Shown here: positions 1 through 8,876 of the stretch, piece after piece
Layout of the letters: each line of letters opens with the position of its first letter
How positions within the stretch are numbered: position 1 is the stretch's first letter
Assembly: GCF_045617425.1 (NCBI RefSeq)
Contig: NZ_JAZLIO010000001.1
Span: forward strand, 1 to 64,000
Reading direction: 5' to 3'
Source: Carnobacterium_B sp045617425
GTDB lineage: Bacteria; Bacillota; Bacilli; Lactobacillales; Carnobacteriaceae
Length of the DNA: 64,000 nt
The notes under the pieces: generated by a model
Told to the model about the DNA's origin: nothing
Database searches by the model: none
Seen by the model: the letters and a program-made list of their open reading frames with translations, nothing else
Made by a program: the position numbers and the translations under genes

Positions 1-1
1 T

Positions 2-370
2 ATCTCTTTAGAAGATATTATAGTTAAATTACATCCACGAACAAAAAATATGGAACTTAGAAATGAAATTAAAGAATTTAAATCAACTATGCCGTTTGAA
101 ATCTTTAATTTAAACAACAGTATGAAGGATAAGGTGCTAATTTCAGTATTTTCAACAGCGTGTTTAAATCCTAAAATAATGTTCAATGAAGAACCAATAG
201 TTATATTGTTATTTAAATTATTAGATTTAAGTACTATGACTAACTTTAATAAAACAACTTATGATATTGCGTATAATGTAAAAGAAAGTTACACTTCAAA
301 AAGATTTTTTATTCCAGAAACAACTGAAGAACTAGAGTTTATACTTAATAGTATTTCTAGCCTTAAGTAA
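2..370 (+). CDS. Sialyltransferase-like glycosyltransferase, C-terminal part (5' end outside window)
   Basis: The reading frame is open from the first bases of the window, so only the C-terminal 122 residues are seen; the ATG at 50 is internal. The fragment has a KLHPR segment followed about 45 residues later by VLISVFSTACLNPKI. This spacing of an HP motif and a small-residue S-T-A motif is what GT-B sialyltransferases (GT52 and polysialyltransferase-like families) use to bind the CMP-sugar donor. The gene lies just upstream of a flippase and a full CMP-legionaminic acid pathway, so I infer a transferase for that or a similar nonulosonic acid. The assignment rests on short motifs only. Confidence 0.55.
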   Translation: MSLEDIIVKLHPRTKNMELRNEIKEFKSTMPFEIFNLNNSMKDKVLISVFSTACLNPKIMFNEEPIVILLFKLLDLSTMTNFNKTTYDIAYNVKESYTSKRFFIPETTEELEFILNSISSLK

Positions 371-422
371 TATTATTTTAAAAAAAGTTGTTTTGTTTCA
401 AAATAATGTGTGGAGGAATTAA

Positions 423-1826
423 ATGAAGTATATGAATTTACTAAAAAATAATATATTAGTGAAATCTAGTTTGTGGTATACTATTGGCAACTTTTTTATT
501 AAAGGAATTAACTTTTTAACGATTCCAATTTTTACTAACATTATGACTGTTGAAGAATATGGATTAGTGAACAATTTTATGGCGTTAGCATCTATTATGG
601 TCATAATTATTGGTTTAAGCTTGCAAGGGGCTATAAATAATGCGAATTTTGATTATAAAGAAGACATAAAAGCTTTTATGTCTTCAATACTTTTTTTGAC
701 TTTTTTAAGTTTTCTATTATTTATCTTTGTAGGTAATTTTTTGTACTTTTATCAAAATTCTTTTTTTGACATTACACAGTCAGTATTTAATCTTATGGTT
801 TTCTATAGTTATGGGAACTTTTTAATTACTTTTATTTCAGGATATTTTACAATAAATGTTCAATATTTTAAATTCTTAACTTTATCCGTAATTAGTACAA
901 TATTTAATATTGGTTTATCTTTAATATTTATTTTAACTATATTTAATAATAATCATTATTTTGGAAGAATAATAGGTGGGACAGTTGCTTTCAGTGTGGT
1001 GGGGCTAATAATTTTTGGATTTATTATGTTTAAAGGTAAAAAACTATATGATAGAGACTATTGGAGGTATGCATTGAAGATATGCTTACCATTAATTCCA
1101 CATGCTCTAGCTAATGTATTATTAGGACAGGTTGATAGAGTGATGATTAATTCAATAGATGGACCATTTGCTGCAGGTATATATTCTTATATTTATAATT
1201 TAGGAATAATCTTGAGTGTTGTGTGGGCGTCTGCTAATAATGCTTGGGTACCTTGGTTTTATTCAGAGCTTAATAAAGGTAACGAAAAAAAAATAAAAAA
1301 TGTATCCAATTATTACACAATGGTTTTTGCTATAATAACGCTAATATTCATGTTAATTATGGTGGATGTAGCAAAGCTATTAGCACCACAAGAATATTTA
1401 AAAGGTATCCCTTTGATAATACCAATATTATTAGCTTATTATTTTCAGTTTCTATACAGTCTTCCGGTTAATGTAGAGTTTTATTCAAAAAAAACCTTTT
1501 TTATTCCAATTGGGACTGTTATTGCAGCGTTTCTAAATATCATACTAAACATGATATTCATTCCTAATTTTGGATATATAGCTGCTGGTTATACTACTGT
1601 ACTTTCTTATTTTATCCTATTTCTATTCCATTACAATATTGCCAAATTCGTAATAGGTAAACAGTTATTTGATACAAGAATGATTGTCTTAATTACTAGT
1701 GGAGTCGTTATAGTAGCCATGTTGTTTTTTTCTTTATCTAATTTCTTTATTATTAGATATATGATTATGATAATGTTAATTATTTTTTTATACTCTTATG
1801 TAAAAAAAATAAAAATGGTTAAATAA
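423..1826 (+). CDS. Wzx-type polysaccharide flippase
   Basis: This 467-residue protein is almost entirely hydrophobic, with about 12-14 predicted membrane segments. It begins with a segment typical of the polysaccharide transport/MATE-like superfamily (a WYTIGNFFIKGINFLTIPIF-like first helix, then a MTVEEYG loop). Such proteins flip undecaprenyl-linked repeat units across the membrane. The ATG at 423 follows a GGAGG site. It sits between a sialyltransferase-like gene and the legionaminic acid genes, so it probably exports a glycan carrying that sugar. Base composition is even more AT-rich than in the genes downstream, as is common for wzx genes. Confidence 0.85.
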   Translation: MKYMNLLKNNILVKSSLWYTIGNFFIKGINFLTIPIFTNIMTVEEYGLVNNFMALASIMVIIIGLSLQGAINNANFDYKEDIKAFMSSILFLTFLSFLLFIFVGNFLYFYQNSFFDITQSVFNLMVFYSYGNFLITFISGYFTINVQYFKFLTLSVISTIFNIGLSLIFILTIFNNNHYFGRIIGGTVAFSVVGLIIFGFIMFKGKKLYDRDYWRYALKICLPLIPHALANVLLGQVDRVMINSIDGPFAAGIYSYIYNLGIILSVVWASANNAWVPWFYSELNKGNEKKIKNVSNYYTMVFAIITLIFMLIMVDVAKLLAPQEYLKGIPLIIPILLAYYFQFLYSLPVNVEFYSKKTFFIPIGTVIAAFLNIILNMIFIPNFGYIAAGYTTVLSYFILFLFHYNIAKFVIGKQLFDTRMIVLITSGVVIVAMLFFSLSNFFIIRYMIMIMLIIFLYSYVKKIKMVK

Positions 1827-1977
1827 AATATAAAATTAATCAAATATATATAAGTTTATCGTTATTTTAAAGCATACCTTAACTAAAGGTAAAGGATTAA
1901 AATTAGATAATATGATTATTTTAATTAATTGTTAAAGTATATTATATTAAAAAAAAATATAGAATGGAGAAAATATT

Positions 1978-2958
1978 ATGGGGAAAGTATTAGTAACAGG
2001 AGCAGATGGTTTTATTGGAAGCCACCTTGTAGAAGAATTAGTAAAAAAAGGGGAAAAGGTAAGAGCATTTGCCTATTATAATTCATTTAATACTTGGGGA
2101 TGGTTAGACAGTCTTCCTAAAGAAATATTAAGCCAAATTGATGTTTTCACAGGGGATATCCGTGATCCCAATGGAGTCAGAGAAGCAATGAAGGGGATTG
2201 ATACGGTTTACCATTTAGCAGCATTGATTGCTATTCCGTTCAGTTATCATTCACCAGATTCATATGTAGATACAAATATTAAAGGTACTTTAAATGTATT
2301 ACAAGCTGCAAGAGATTTAGGGACTAATCGTGTTCTAGTAACATCTACATCAGAAGTTTATGGAACAGCTCAATACGTGCCAATCGATGAAAACCATCCT
2401 TTCCAAGGACAATCTCCATACTCAGCTACTAAAATCGGTTCAGATCGTATGGCCGAATCTTTTTATAGAAGCTTTAATATGCCCATTACAATTGTTCGTC
2501 CATTTAACACTTATGGTCCAAGACAATCAGCTCGAGCAGTAATCCCAACAATTATTACTCAATTATTAGCAGGAAAAGAAGAAATTAAATTAGGTTCTTT
2601 AACACCAACTCGTGACTTCAACTACGTAAAAGATACTGCTAACGGTTTTATTACCTTAGCTAAAGCTGAAAATACAATTGGTGAAGAAATAAATATTGCA
2701 ACACAACAAGAGATTTCCATTGGTGAATTAGCAAATGAGATGATTCGTCAAATTAATCCCAATGCAAAAATTATTACAGATGATGTAAGATTACGTCCAG
2801 AAAAAAGTGAAGTTAACCGTCTTTTAGGTTCTAATGCAAAAATTATGCGTTTAACAGATTGGAAGCCAACTTATACCTTGGAACAAGGTTTAGCTGAAAC
2901 AATTGAATTCTTAAAAAATAATATGGATAGTTACAAAACAGATATTTATAATATATAG
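1978..2958 (+). CDS. legB: NAD-dependent 4,6-dehydratase, legionaminic acid pathway
   Basis: This is a 326-residue short-chain dehydrogenase/epimerase of the extended type. The N-terminus carries the GADGFIGSHL nucleotide-binding motif (GxxGxxG), residues near 125 read TSTSEVYG, and YSATK supplies the catalytic Tyr and Lys. LegB removes water from a nucleotide-linked GlcNAc to give the 4-keto-6-deoxy intermediate, the first committed step. The ATG follows a GGAG site after a 150-bp AT-rich gap that probably holds the promoter of the leg operon, although I cannot define it. legC starts 12 bp downstream. Confidence 0.85.
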   Translation: MGKVLVTGADGFIGSHLVEELVKKGEKVRAFAYYNSFNTWGWLDSLPKEILSQIDVFTGDIRDPNGVREAMKGIDTVYHLAALIAIPFSYHSPDSYVDTNIKGTLNVLQAARDLGTNRVLVTSTSEVYGTAQYVPIDENHPFQGQSPYSATKIGSDRMAESFYRSFNMPITIVRPFNTYGPRQSARAVIPTIITQLLAGKEEIKLGSLTPTRDFNYVKDTANGFITLAKAENTIGEEINIATQQEISIGELANEMIRQINPNAKIITDDVRLRPEKSEVNRLLGSNAKIMRLTDWKPTYTLEQGLAETIEFLKNNMDSYKTDIYNI

Positions 2959-2970
2959 GAGGCTTTCATT

Positions 2971-4131
2971 ATGGAAAGAAAATTTATCCCATTATCTGTA
3001 CCCAATATTAAAGGTAATGAATTAGAGTACGTCACTGAAGCAGTAAAAGATGAGTGGGTATCCACTGGTGGAAGTTACATTGAAACATTTGAAAAAAATG
3101 TTGCAGAATATGTACATGTTGAAAAGACAGTGGCTGTACAGAGTGGAACAGCAGGATTGCACTTAGCATTAATCCAAAGTGGGGTAGGTTTAGGCGATGA
3201 AGTCATAACAGCTACATTAACCTTTATTGCGGCTGTTAATCCTATACGTTATGTCGGAGCAGAACCCATTTTTATGGATTGCGATGACACATTGTGTTTA
3301 GATCCAATTAAAGTAGAACAGTTTATCGAAGAAGAATGTACATTTGAAGAAGGTAAATTAATCAATAATCGCTCTAAAAAACACATAAAAGCAATTCTAG
3401 GAGTACATGTTTTTGGTAATTTATTAGATATGGAAAAGTTGATGAATATAGCTAATAAATATAACCTTAAGTTTATTGAAGATGCTACTGAAGCATTAGG
3501 ATCTTACTATACAAATGGATCATACAAAGGGCAATTTGCTGGAACAATAGGAGACTTTGGTGTGTTTTCTTTTAATGGAAATAAAATTATGACAACCGGA
3601 GGCGGGGGTATGATTTTAGCTAAAAATAAAGAGGACTTAGATTATGTTCGCTATCTTTCAACACAAGCAAAAGATGATACATTAAATTTCATCCATGGCG
3701 ATGTTGGCTATAATTACCGCATGACTAATTTACAAGCGGCCCTTGGAGTAGGTCAACTAGAACGTTTAGAAGATTTTATTGCTACAAAAAAAGCAAATTA
3801 TCATTTATATAAAGAACTTTTAGAAAGCAATGAAAAAGTTGAGTTAATGGAGTTTAAACAAAATATACGCCCAAATTATTGGTTTTATGCTTTAAACATT
3901 AAAGGGAATCCAGATATTCAATTGTTTATCCATAAGTTACAAGCTGAAAAGATTCAAACTCGTCCTATATGGGGATTGATTCATGAACAAAAACCTTATA
4001 AAAAGTCCCAATCTTATAAAATTGAAAAAGCGGATTATTATGTCAATCATATTTTGAATATTCCTTGCAGTTCAAACCTTACTCAAGAAGAGGTTTGTTA
4101 TGTATCGGAATGCGTAAAGGAATTGCTATAA
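2971..4131 (+). CDS. legC: PLP-dependent aminotransferase, legionaminic acid pathway
   Basis: The 386-residue protein belongs to the DegT/DnrJ/EryC1 aminotransferases. Near residue 55 it reads AVQSGTAGLHLAL, a phosphate-binding loop, and FSFNGNKIMTTGGGG supplies the PLP lysine. This Asn-Gly-Asn-Lys form is typical of the LegC/PseC-like enzymes. It would transaminate the 4-keto sugar made by LegB. The start has an AGGAGG site four codons after legB, and the next gene follows with a short gap, so the genes are one operon. Confidence 0.85.
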   Translation: MERKFIPLSVPNIKGNELEYVTEAVKDEWVSTGGSYIETFEKNVAEYVHVEKTVAVQSGTAGLHLALIQSGVGLGDEVITATLTFIAAVNPIRYVGAEPIFMDCDDTLCLDPIKVEQFIEEECTFEEGKLINNRSKKHIKAILGVHVFGNLLDMEKLMNIANKYNLKFIEDATEALGSYYTNGSYKGQFAGTIGDFGVFSFNGNKIMTTGGGGMILAKNKEDLDYVRYLSTQAKDDTLNFIHGDVGYNYRMTNLQAALGVGQLERLEDFIATKKANYHLYKELLESNEKVELMEFKQNIRPNYWFYALNIKGNPDIQLFIHKLQAEKIQTRPIWGLIHEQKPYKKSQSYKIEKADYYVNHILNIPCSSNLTQEEVCYVSECVKELL

Positions 4132-4144
4132 CAAGGAGGATATT

Positions 4145-5185
4145 ATGGAAATTAAAGAATTTATTGTTTCGGAAAATACAACTGTTAAAGCAGCAATGGA
4201 ACAAATGGATAAAAATGCTCATAAAATTATTTACGTAACAACAAATAATGAGATAATAGGTTCTTTGTCTGATGGTGATGTTAGAAGATATATCCTTAAA
4301 AATCAATCTATCCAAAATGAAGTTATTGAAGCTATGAATCCTAGTCCTATATTTATTTTTAAAGATGCAATAGATAAAGGAAAAAAATTGATGGAAGAAA
4401 AGAAAATTGATTCAATTCCAGTATTGAATGACGACAATTCTATTAGAAATATATTATTTAAAACAAGTGAGTCAGTAAAAGGAAAGAAAATTAATCCTCC
4501 AGTTGTTATTATGGCAGGTGGTAAAGGTACAAGATTATACCCTTATACAAAAATTTTACCTAAGCCGTTAATACCAATTGGAGATACTCCTATAATGGAG
4601 AGAATTATCGAAAGATTTTATGAATATGGTTGCAAAAATTTTGTTATAAGTGTAAATTACAAAAAAAATATGATTAAAAGTTACTTTAATGAAGAAATAA
4701 GAGACTACAAACTTACATATATTGAAGAGGATAAGCCTTTAGGGACAGGTGGAAGTTTATCTTTGATGCGTGAATATCTTAAAGAAACATTTTTTGTTTC
4801 TAATTGTGATATTTTAGTGGATACTGACTACACAGCTGTAATGGATTACCACAAACAAAATAAAAATGATATAACGTTTATTGCTTCTATAAAAAATACA
4901 CAAATTCCCTATGGTGTTTTAAAATTAGATAACGAAGGATTACTTGAGAGTACTGTCGAAAAGCCTGAATACAGCCATTTAATCAATACAGGAATGTATT
5001 TGATAGAACCAGTAATATTAGAATTTGTATCAAATGGTGAGTTTGCTGATTTACCAAATGTTATCATGAAAGCAAAAGATGCTGGATTTAAAGTAGGTGT
5101 TTTTCCAGTAAGTGAAAATGCGTGGTTGGACATGGGACAAATCAAAGAAATGGAAAATATGATTGATAGCTTGGGTGTTAGGTAA
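4145..5185 (+). CDS. CBS-domain sugar nucleotidyltransferase (PtmE-like)
   Basis: A CBS-domain pair fills about residues 1-115 (for example EIIGSLSDGDVRRYIL). A nucleotidyltransferase follows from about residue 118, with the signature VVIMAGGKGTRLYP and KPLIPIGDTP. The same two-part layout is known for PtmE of Campylobacter, which makes the GDP-activated amino sugar used for legionaminic acid. This gene therefore suggests that the pathway here starts from a GDP-linked rather than a UDP-linked sugar. Companion genes ptmA and ptmF were not seen. An AGGAGG site precedes the ATG, and legH begins at the base after the stop codon. Confidence 0.8.
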   Translation: MEIKEFIVSENTTVKAAMEQMDKNAHKIIYVTTNNEIIGSLSDGDVRRYILKNQSIQNEVIEAMNPSPIFIFKDAIDKGKKLMEEKKIDSIPVLNDDNSIRNILFKTSESVKGKKINPPVVIMAGGKGTRLYPYTKILPKPLIPIGDTPIMERIIERFYEYGCKNFVISVNYKKNMIKSYFNEEIRDYKLTYIEEDKPLGTGGSLSLMREYLKETFFVSNCDILVDTDYTAVMDYHKQNKNDITFIASIKNTQIPYGVLKLDNEGLLESTVEKPEYSHLINTGMYLIEPVILEFVSNGEFADLPNVIMKAKDAGFKVGVFPVSENAWLDMGQIKEMENMIDSLGVR

Positions 5186-5827
5186 ATGGAGAAAATACTT
5201 TTAATTGGTGGCGGTGGTCATTGTGAAAGTGTAATTGATTCTATTATGGAAAACTCTTCTTTTGATATTATTGGTGTATTAGATACACCGGAAAAAGTTG
5301 GAGAAACTATAGGTGGAATCCCTATTATCGGTGTTGATGAAGACTTGCAAAAGTGGCGTAATAAAGGCATTCAAAATGTTTTTATTACGTTAGGCAGCAT
5401 TGGTCACACACAATTGAGACAAAACCTGTTTCAACAGGCTAAAGAACTTGGATTCTCTTTTCCCGTTATAAAAGATAAAACGGCAATTATTTCCAATAGA
5501 ACAACTATAAATGAAGGGACTTTTATTGGTAAAAGTGTAATTGTAAATGCATCTGTAGAAATCGGTAAGCTTGCAATCATAAACTCTGGTGCTATCGTGG
5601 AACATGGTAGCACTATTGGTGATTTTTGCCATCTAGCCCCAGGATCTACTCTGAGTGGTAATGTGATTATTGGTAAATCAACACATATTGGAACCAATAC
5701 CACTATTATTCAGGGTATAGAAATAGGCAAAGATACCATTATTGGCGCAGGAAGTGTCGTTATTCGTAATATAGGAAGCTTTAAAATAGCTTACGGAAAT
5801 CCATGTAAGGAGGTAACTAATGAATAA
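5186..5827 (+). CDS. legH: NeuD/LegH-family sugar N-acetyltransferase
   Basis: The 213-residue protein starts with a small Rossmann-like region (LLIGGGGHCESVIDSI). From about residue 100 it has a left-handed beta-helix of hexapeptide repeats (VIVNASVEIGKLAIINSGAI and onwards), ending in the usual AYGNPCKEV. It would acetylate the 4-amino sugar from LegC. The ATG directly follows the stop of the previous gene. Its last codons contain the ribosome site of legI, and the two genes overlap by 8 bp. Confidence 0.85.
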   Translation: MEKILLIGGGGHCESVIDSIMENSSFDIIGVLDTPEKVGETIGGIPIIGVDEDLQKWRNKGIQNVFITLGSIGHTQLRQNLFQQAKELGFSFPVIKDKTAIISNRTTINEGTFIGKSVIVNASVEIGKLAIINSGAIVEHGSTIGDFCHLAPGSTLSGNVIIGKSTHIGTNTTIIQGIEIGKDTIIGAGSVVIRNIGSFKIAYGNPCKEVTNE

Positions 5828-6821
5828 AGTATTTATTATCGCAGAAGCTGGTGTTAATCATAATGGTAGTATTGAACTTGCCAAAAAATTGATTGGAAAA
5901 GGTGCAGAAGCTGGTGTTGATGCTGTCAAATTTCAAAGTTTTAAAGCAAGTAAGTTAGTAACAGTGAAAGCTAAGAAGGCTGATTATCAAATAGCTAATA
6001 TCGGTAGTAATGATGAAAATCAATTTGATATGATAAAGAAATTAGAATTAGATTATGATAAACATCAAGAATTAATGGATTATGCAAACTCTAAAGGTGT
6101 CATGTTTTTGTCTTCCGCATTTGATTTGGAAAGCATTGATTTATTAGTAGATTTAGACCTTAGTGTATTCAAAATTCCTTCAGGTGAGATTACTAATTTA
6201 CCTTATCTAAGAAAAACTGCACAGACAAAAAAACCAATCATTTTATCTACCGGTATGGCAACTCTTGGCGAAATAGAAGCCGCTTTAGAAGTATTAAAAG
6301 ATAACGGAACTACAGATGTTACGGTACTTCATTGCAATACAGAGTATCCAACACCGATGAGTGACGTAAATCTTACTGCAATGAATACGATGAAAGATGC
6401 ATTCAAAGTAAAGGTAGGTTACTCAGATCATACTCTAGGAATTGAAATTCCAATAGCAGCTGTCGCACTTGGAGCTGTAATGATTGAAAAACACTTTACT
6501 CTAGATAAAACTATGGAAGGACCTGATCATAAGGCGAGTCTTGAACCAGATGAATTAAAAAAGATGGTTAAAAGTATTCGTAATATTGAAGTGGCATTAG
6601 GAACGGGTGTTAAAATACCTACAGAATCTGAAAGAAAAAATAAACCTATTGCGCGTAAAAGCATTGTTGCAAAAGCACCTGTTAGGACAGGCGAAACTTT
6701 TTCAGAAGAAAATTTAGAGATTAAACGTCCAGGAACAGGGATTTCTCCTATGTTATGGGATGAGATCATTGGATCAAAAGCGACTAGAGATTATCAAGAA
6801 GATGAGTTGATTGAGAAATGA
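5820..6821 (+). CDS. legI: NeuB-family nonulosonic acid synthase (legionaminic acid synthase)
   Basis: The 333-residue protein has a NeuB TIM-barrel (AEAGVNHNGSIELAKKLI at the start, GYSDHTLG and EKHFTLDK later). Its C-terminal antifreeze-like SAF domain covers about residues 275-333. It condenses the six-carbon diacetamido sugar with phosphoenolpyruvate to give the nine-carbon acid. The AAGGAGG site lies inside legH and the start overlaps legH by 8 bp; the stop overlaps legG by 4 bp. Family membership is certain. The choice of legionaminate over neuraminate comes from the neighbouring legB, legC and legH. Confidence 0.88.
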   Translation: MNKVFIIAEAGVNHNGSIELAKKLIGKGAEAGVDAVKFQSFKASKLVTVKAKKADYQIANIGSNDENQFDMIKKLELDYDKHQELMDYANSKGVMFLSSAFDLESIDLLVDLDLSVFKIPSGEITNLPYLRKTAQTKKPIILSTGMATLGEIEAALEVLKDNGTTDVTVLHCNTEYPTPMSDVNLTAMNTMKDAFKVKVGYSDHTLGIEIPIAAVALGAVMIEKHFTLDKTMEGPDHKASLEPDELKKMVKSIRNIEVALGTGVKIPTESERKNKPIARKSIVAKAPVRTGETFSEENLEIKRPGTGISPMLWDEIIGSKATRDYQEDELIEK

Positions 6822-7981
6822 AAAATATTTGTGTAGTGACAGGAACAAGAGCTGAATATGGTCTATTGATGCCTCTACTTGAGCAAATAAAACAAGCTGA
6901 AGATTTAGAATTACAATTACTGGTTACAGGCATGCATTTATCCCCAGAATTTGGTTTGACTTACAAATTGATTGAAGCAGAGGGCTATACTATTAACGAA
7001 AAAGTAGACATCTTATTAAGTTCTGATACACCTGTTGGTATTTCAAAATCAATGGGACTTGGTATGATTGGGTTTTCTGAAAGTTTTGAACGTTTACAAC
7101 CAGATATGCTTGTACTATTAGGAGATCGGTATGAAACTTTTGTAGCCGCAACTGCAGCCTCGGTTGCTCGTATTCCAATTGCTCATTTACATGGTGGAGA
7201 AACAACGGAAGGTGCTTTTGATGAAGCATTCAGACATGCTATTACTAAAATGAGTTGGTTGCATTTTACAAGTGCGGAAGAGTACCGTAAACGTGTGATT
7301 CAACTTGGAGAAAGTCCAGAACGCGTATTCAATGTTGGAGCAATTGGAATTGAAAATATTAGAAAAATGCCTTTAATGGGTAAAGATGAGTTAGAGAAAA
7401 ATTTAGGAATAGTTTTCCAAAAAGATTTATTACTGGTAACCTTTCATCCGGTGACTTTGGAAGATGCTACTTCTGAAGTTCAATTTAGAAATTTATTAAG
7501 TGTATTAGATACTATTGAAAATACAACAATTATTTTTACAAAGGCAAATTCTGATACTGATGGACGTATTATTAATGAAATGATTGATGATTATACAAAT
7601 GAGCATTTAGAAAATACTCTTGCATTTACTTCTATGGGTCAATTAAGGTACCTAAGTGCTATGAAATTAGCTTCAGCAGTTGTCGGGAATTCTTCTAGTG
7701 GTATTATAGAAGCCCCATCTTTTAAAGTTCCTACAGTTAATATTGGAGATCGTCAAAAAGGTAGACTGCAAGCAGAATCAGTTATTAATTGTGATCCAAA
7801 ATCCGAATTAATAGAAAATGCTATAAAAAAATCACTTTCAGAAAATTTCAAAATAAATATAAAAAATATGCATAATCCATATGGAAATGGAATAGTAAGT
7901 GAAAAGATTATTACAGAAATTAGTAAATCATTAGAAGGAAAAATAAGCTTAAAAAAAAGTTTTTATGATTTGGAGATTTAG
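6818..7981 (+). CDS. legG: Hydrolysing 2-epimerase of the NeuC/LegG family
   Basis: The 387-residue protein is a UDP-GlcNAc 2-epimerase of the hydrolysing type. It shows VTGTRAEYGLLMPLL at the N-terminus, HLHGGETTEGAFDE near residue 125 and GNSSSGIIEAPSF near residue 290. It releases the nucleotide and inverts C2 of the diacetamido sugar, giving the substrate of LegI. The ATGA overlap with legI implies translational coupling. The last 20 residues are lysine-rich and poorly conserved-looking. Confidence 0.87.
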   Translation: MKNICVVTGTRAEYGLLMPLLEQIKQAEDLELQLLVTGMHLSPEFGLTYKLIEAEGYTINEKVDILLSSDTPVGISKSMGLGMIGFSESFERLQPDMLVLLGDRYETFVAATAASVARIPIAHLHGGETTEGAFDEAFRHAITKMSWLHFTSAEEYRKRVIQLGESPERVFNVGAIGIENIRKMPLMGKDELEKNLGIVFQKDLLLVTFHPVTLEDATSEVQFRNLLSVLDTIENTTIIFTKANSDTDGRIINEMIDDYTNEHLENTLAFTSMGQLRYLSAMKLASAVVGNSSSGIIEAPSFKVPTVNIGDRQKGRLQAESVINCDPKSELIENAIKKSLSENFKINIKNMHNPYGNGIVSEKIITEISKSLEGKISLKKSFYDLEI

Positions 7982-7982
7982 T

Positions 7983-8687
7983 ATGTTTAGAGGAAAAAAA
8001 ATAATAGCTATTATTCCAGCAAGAAGTGGATCTAAAGGGCTTAAAGATAAAAATATAAAGTTGTTAAATGGAAAATCTTTAATAGCATATACAATAGAAG
8101 CAGCAAAAAATGCTCAAATATTTGATGATATTATAGTGTCTACAGATTCTGAAAAATATGCTGAGATTGCTAAAAAATATGGAGCTTCCATCCCATTTTT
8201 GAGACCCAAAAGTTTAGCTAGCGATACTAGTGCGTCTAATGATGTCATTAAATTTACAATCAATGAATTAGAAAAGAAAAATATAACATATGACTATTTT
8301 ATGTTATTACAACCTACATCTCCATTGAGAAATAAAGATGATATCGTTAATGCCTTAGAGTTATTATTTGAAAAAAATGGAAAATCAATTGTGTCTGTAT
8401 GTGAATCAGAACATTCTCCGTATTTAATGAATCAATTAAATGAATCATTAAGTATGGAAAATTTTTTATTAGAACATAACAATAAAAGAAGGCAGGAACT
8501 GACACCTTTTTATCGCCTTAATGGTGCAATATATTTGTGTGATGTTGAAACTTATAAAATTAATAACAGTTATTATGGCGAAAAAAGTATCGCATATATA
8601 ATGGATAAAATTCATTCTATTGATATAGACGATGAAATTGATTTTAAATTAGCTGAGCTACTATTAAAAGATAACATTATGAGCTAA
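7983..8687 (+). CDS. legF: CMP-nonulosonic acid cytidylyltransferase
   Basis: The 234-residue protein has the NeuA signature IPARSGSKGLKDKNIKLLNG at the start and LQPTSPLR near residue 105. It activates the acid as the CMP-sugar, the donor for a sialyltransferase-like enzyme. I chose the ATG at 7983 because it has a GGAG site and the protein then begins directly with the motif; an in-frame ATG at 7965 lies inside legG without a good site. It is the last gene of the operon and is followed by a terminator. Confidence 0.87.
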   Translation: MFRGKKIIAIIPARSGSKGLKDKNIKLLNGKSLIAYTIEAAKNAQIFDDIIVSTDSEKYAEIAKKYGASIPFLRPKSLASDTSASNDVIKFTINELEKKNITYDYFMLLQPTSPLRNKDDIVNALELLFEKNGKSIVSVCESEHSPYLMNQLNESLSMENFLLEHNNKRRQELTPFYRLNGAIYLCDVETYKINNSYYGEKSIAYIMDKIHSIDIDDEIDFKLAELLLKDNIMS

Positions 8688-8731
8688 TTTAAAATTAGGG
8701 ACTTTAATAAACTATTATTAATAATAGTTTA

Positions 8732-8763
8732 AGCAGTGTGGGTGCTAACTCATGCTGTTTTTT
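8732..8763 (+). terminator. Rho-independent terminator after legF
   Basis: A 12-bp stem with several G-U pairs (AGCAGTGTGGGT with ACTCATGCTGTT) and a GCTA loop runs into six Ts. A separate perfect 22-bp AT palindrome lies just upstream at 8709-8730. Confidence 0.75.
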
Positions 8764-8814
8764 ATTTAAAACAATTTTAAAAACCTACAAGACCCTCTAA
8801 CCTATAAAACTCGC

Positions 8815-8845
8815 TTGCGAAAGTTTTTCCTCTCTATGTTATACT
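8815..8845 (+). promoter_or_regulatory. Possible promoter of the NADH-oxidase-like gene
   Basis: TTGCGA at 8815-8820 and TATACT at 8840-8845 are separated by 19 bp, which is longer than ideal. The -10 box lies 31 bp before the ATG at 8877. Confidence 0.35.
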
Positions 8846-8876
8846 AATTAAAAACACATTAACGAGGAGTATTAGC

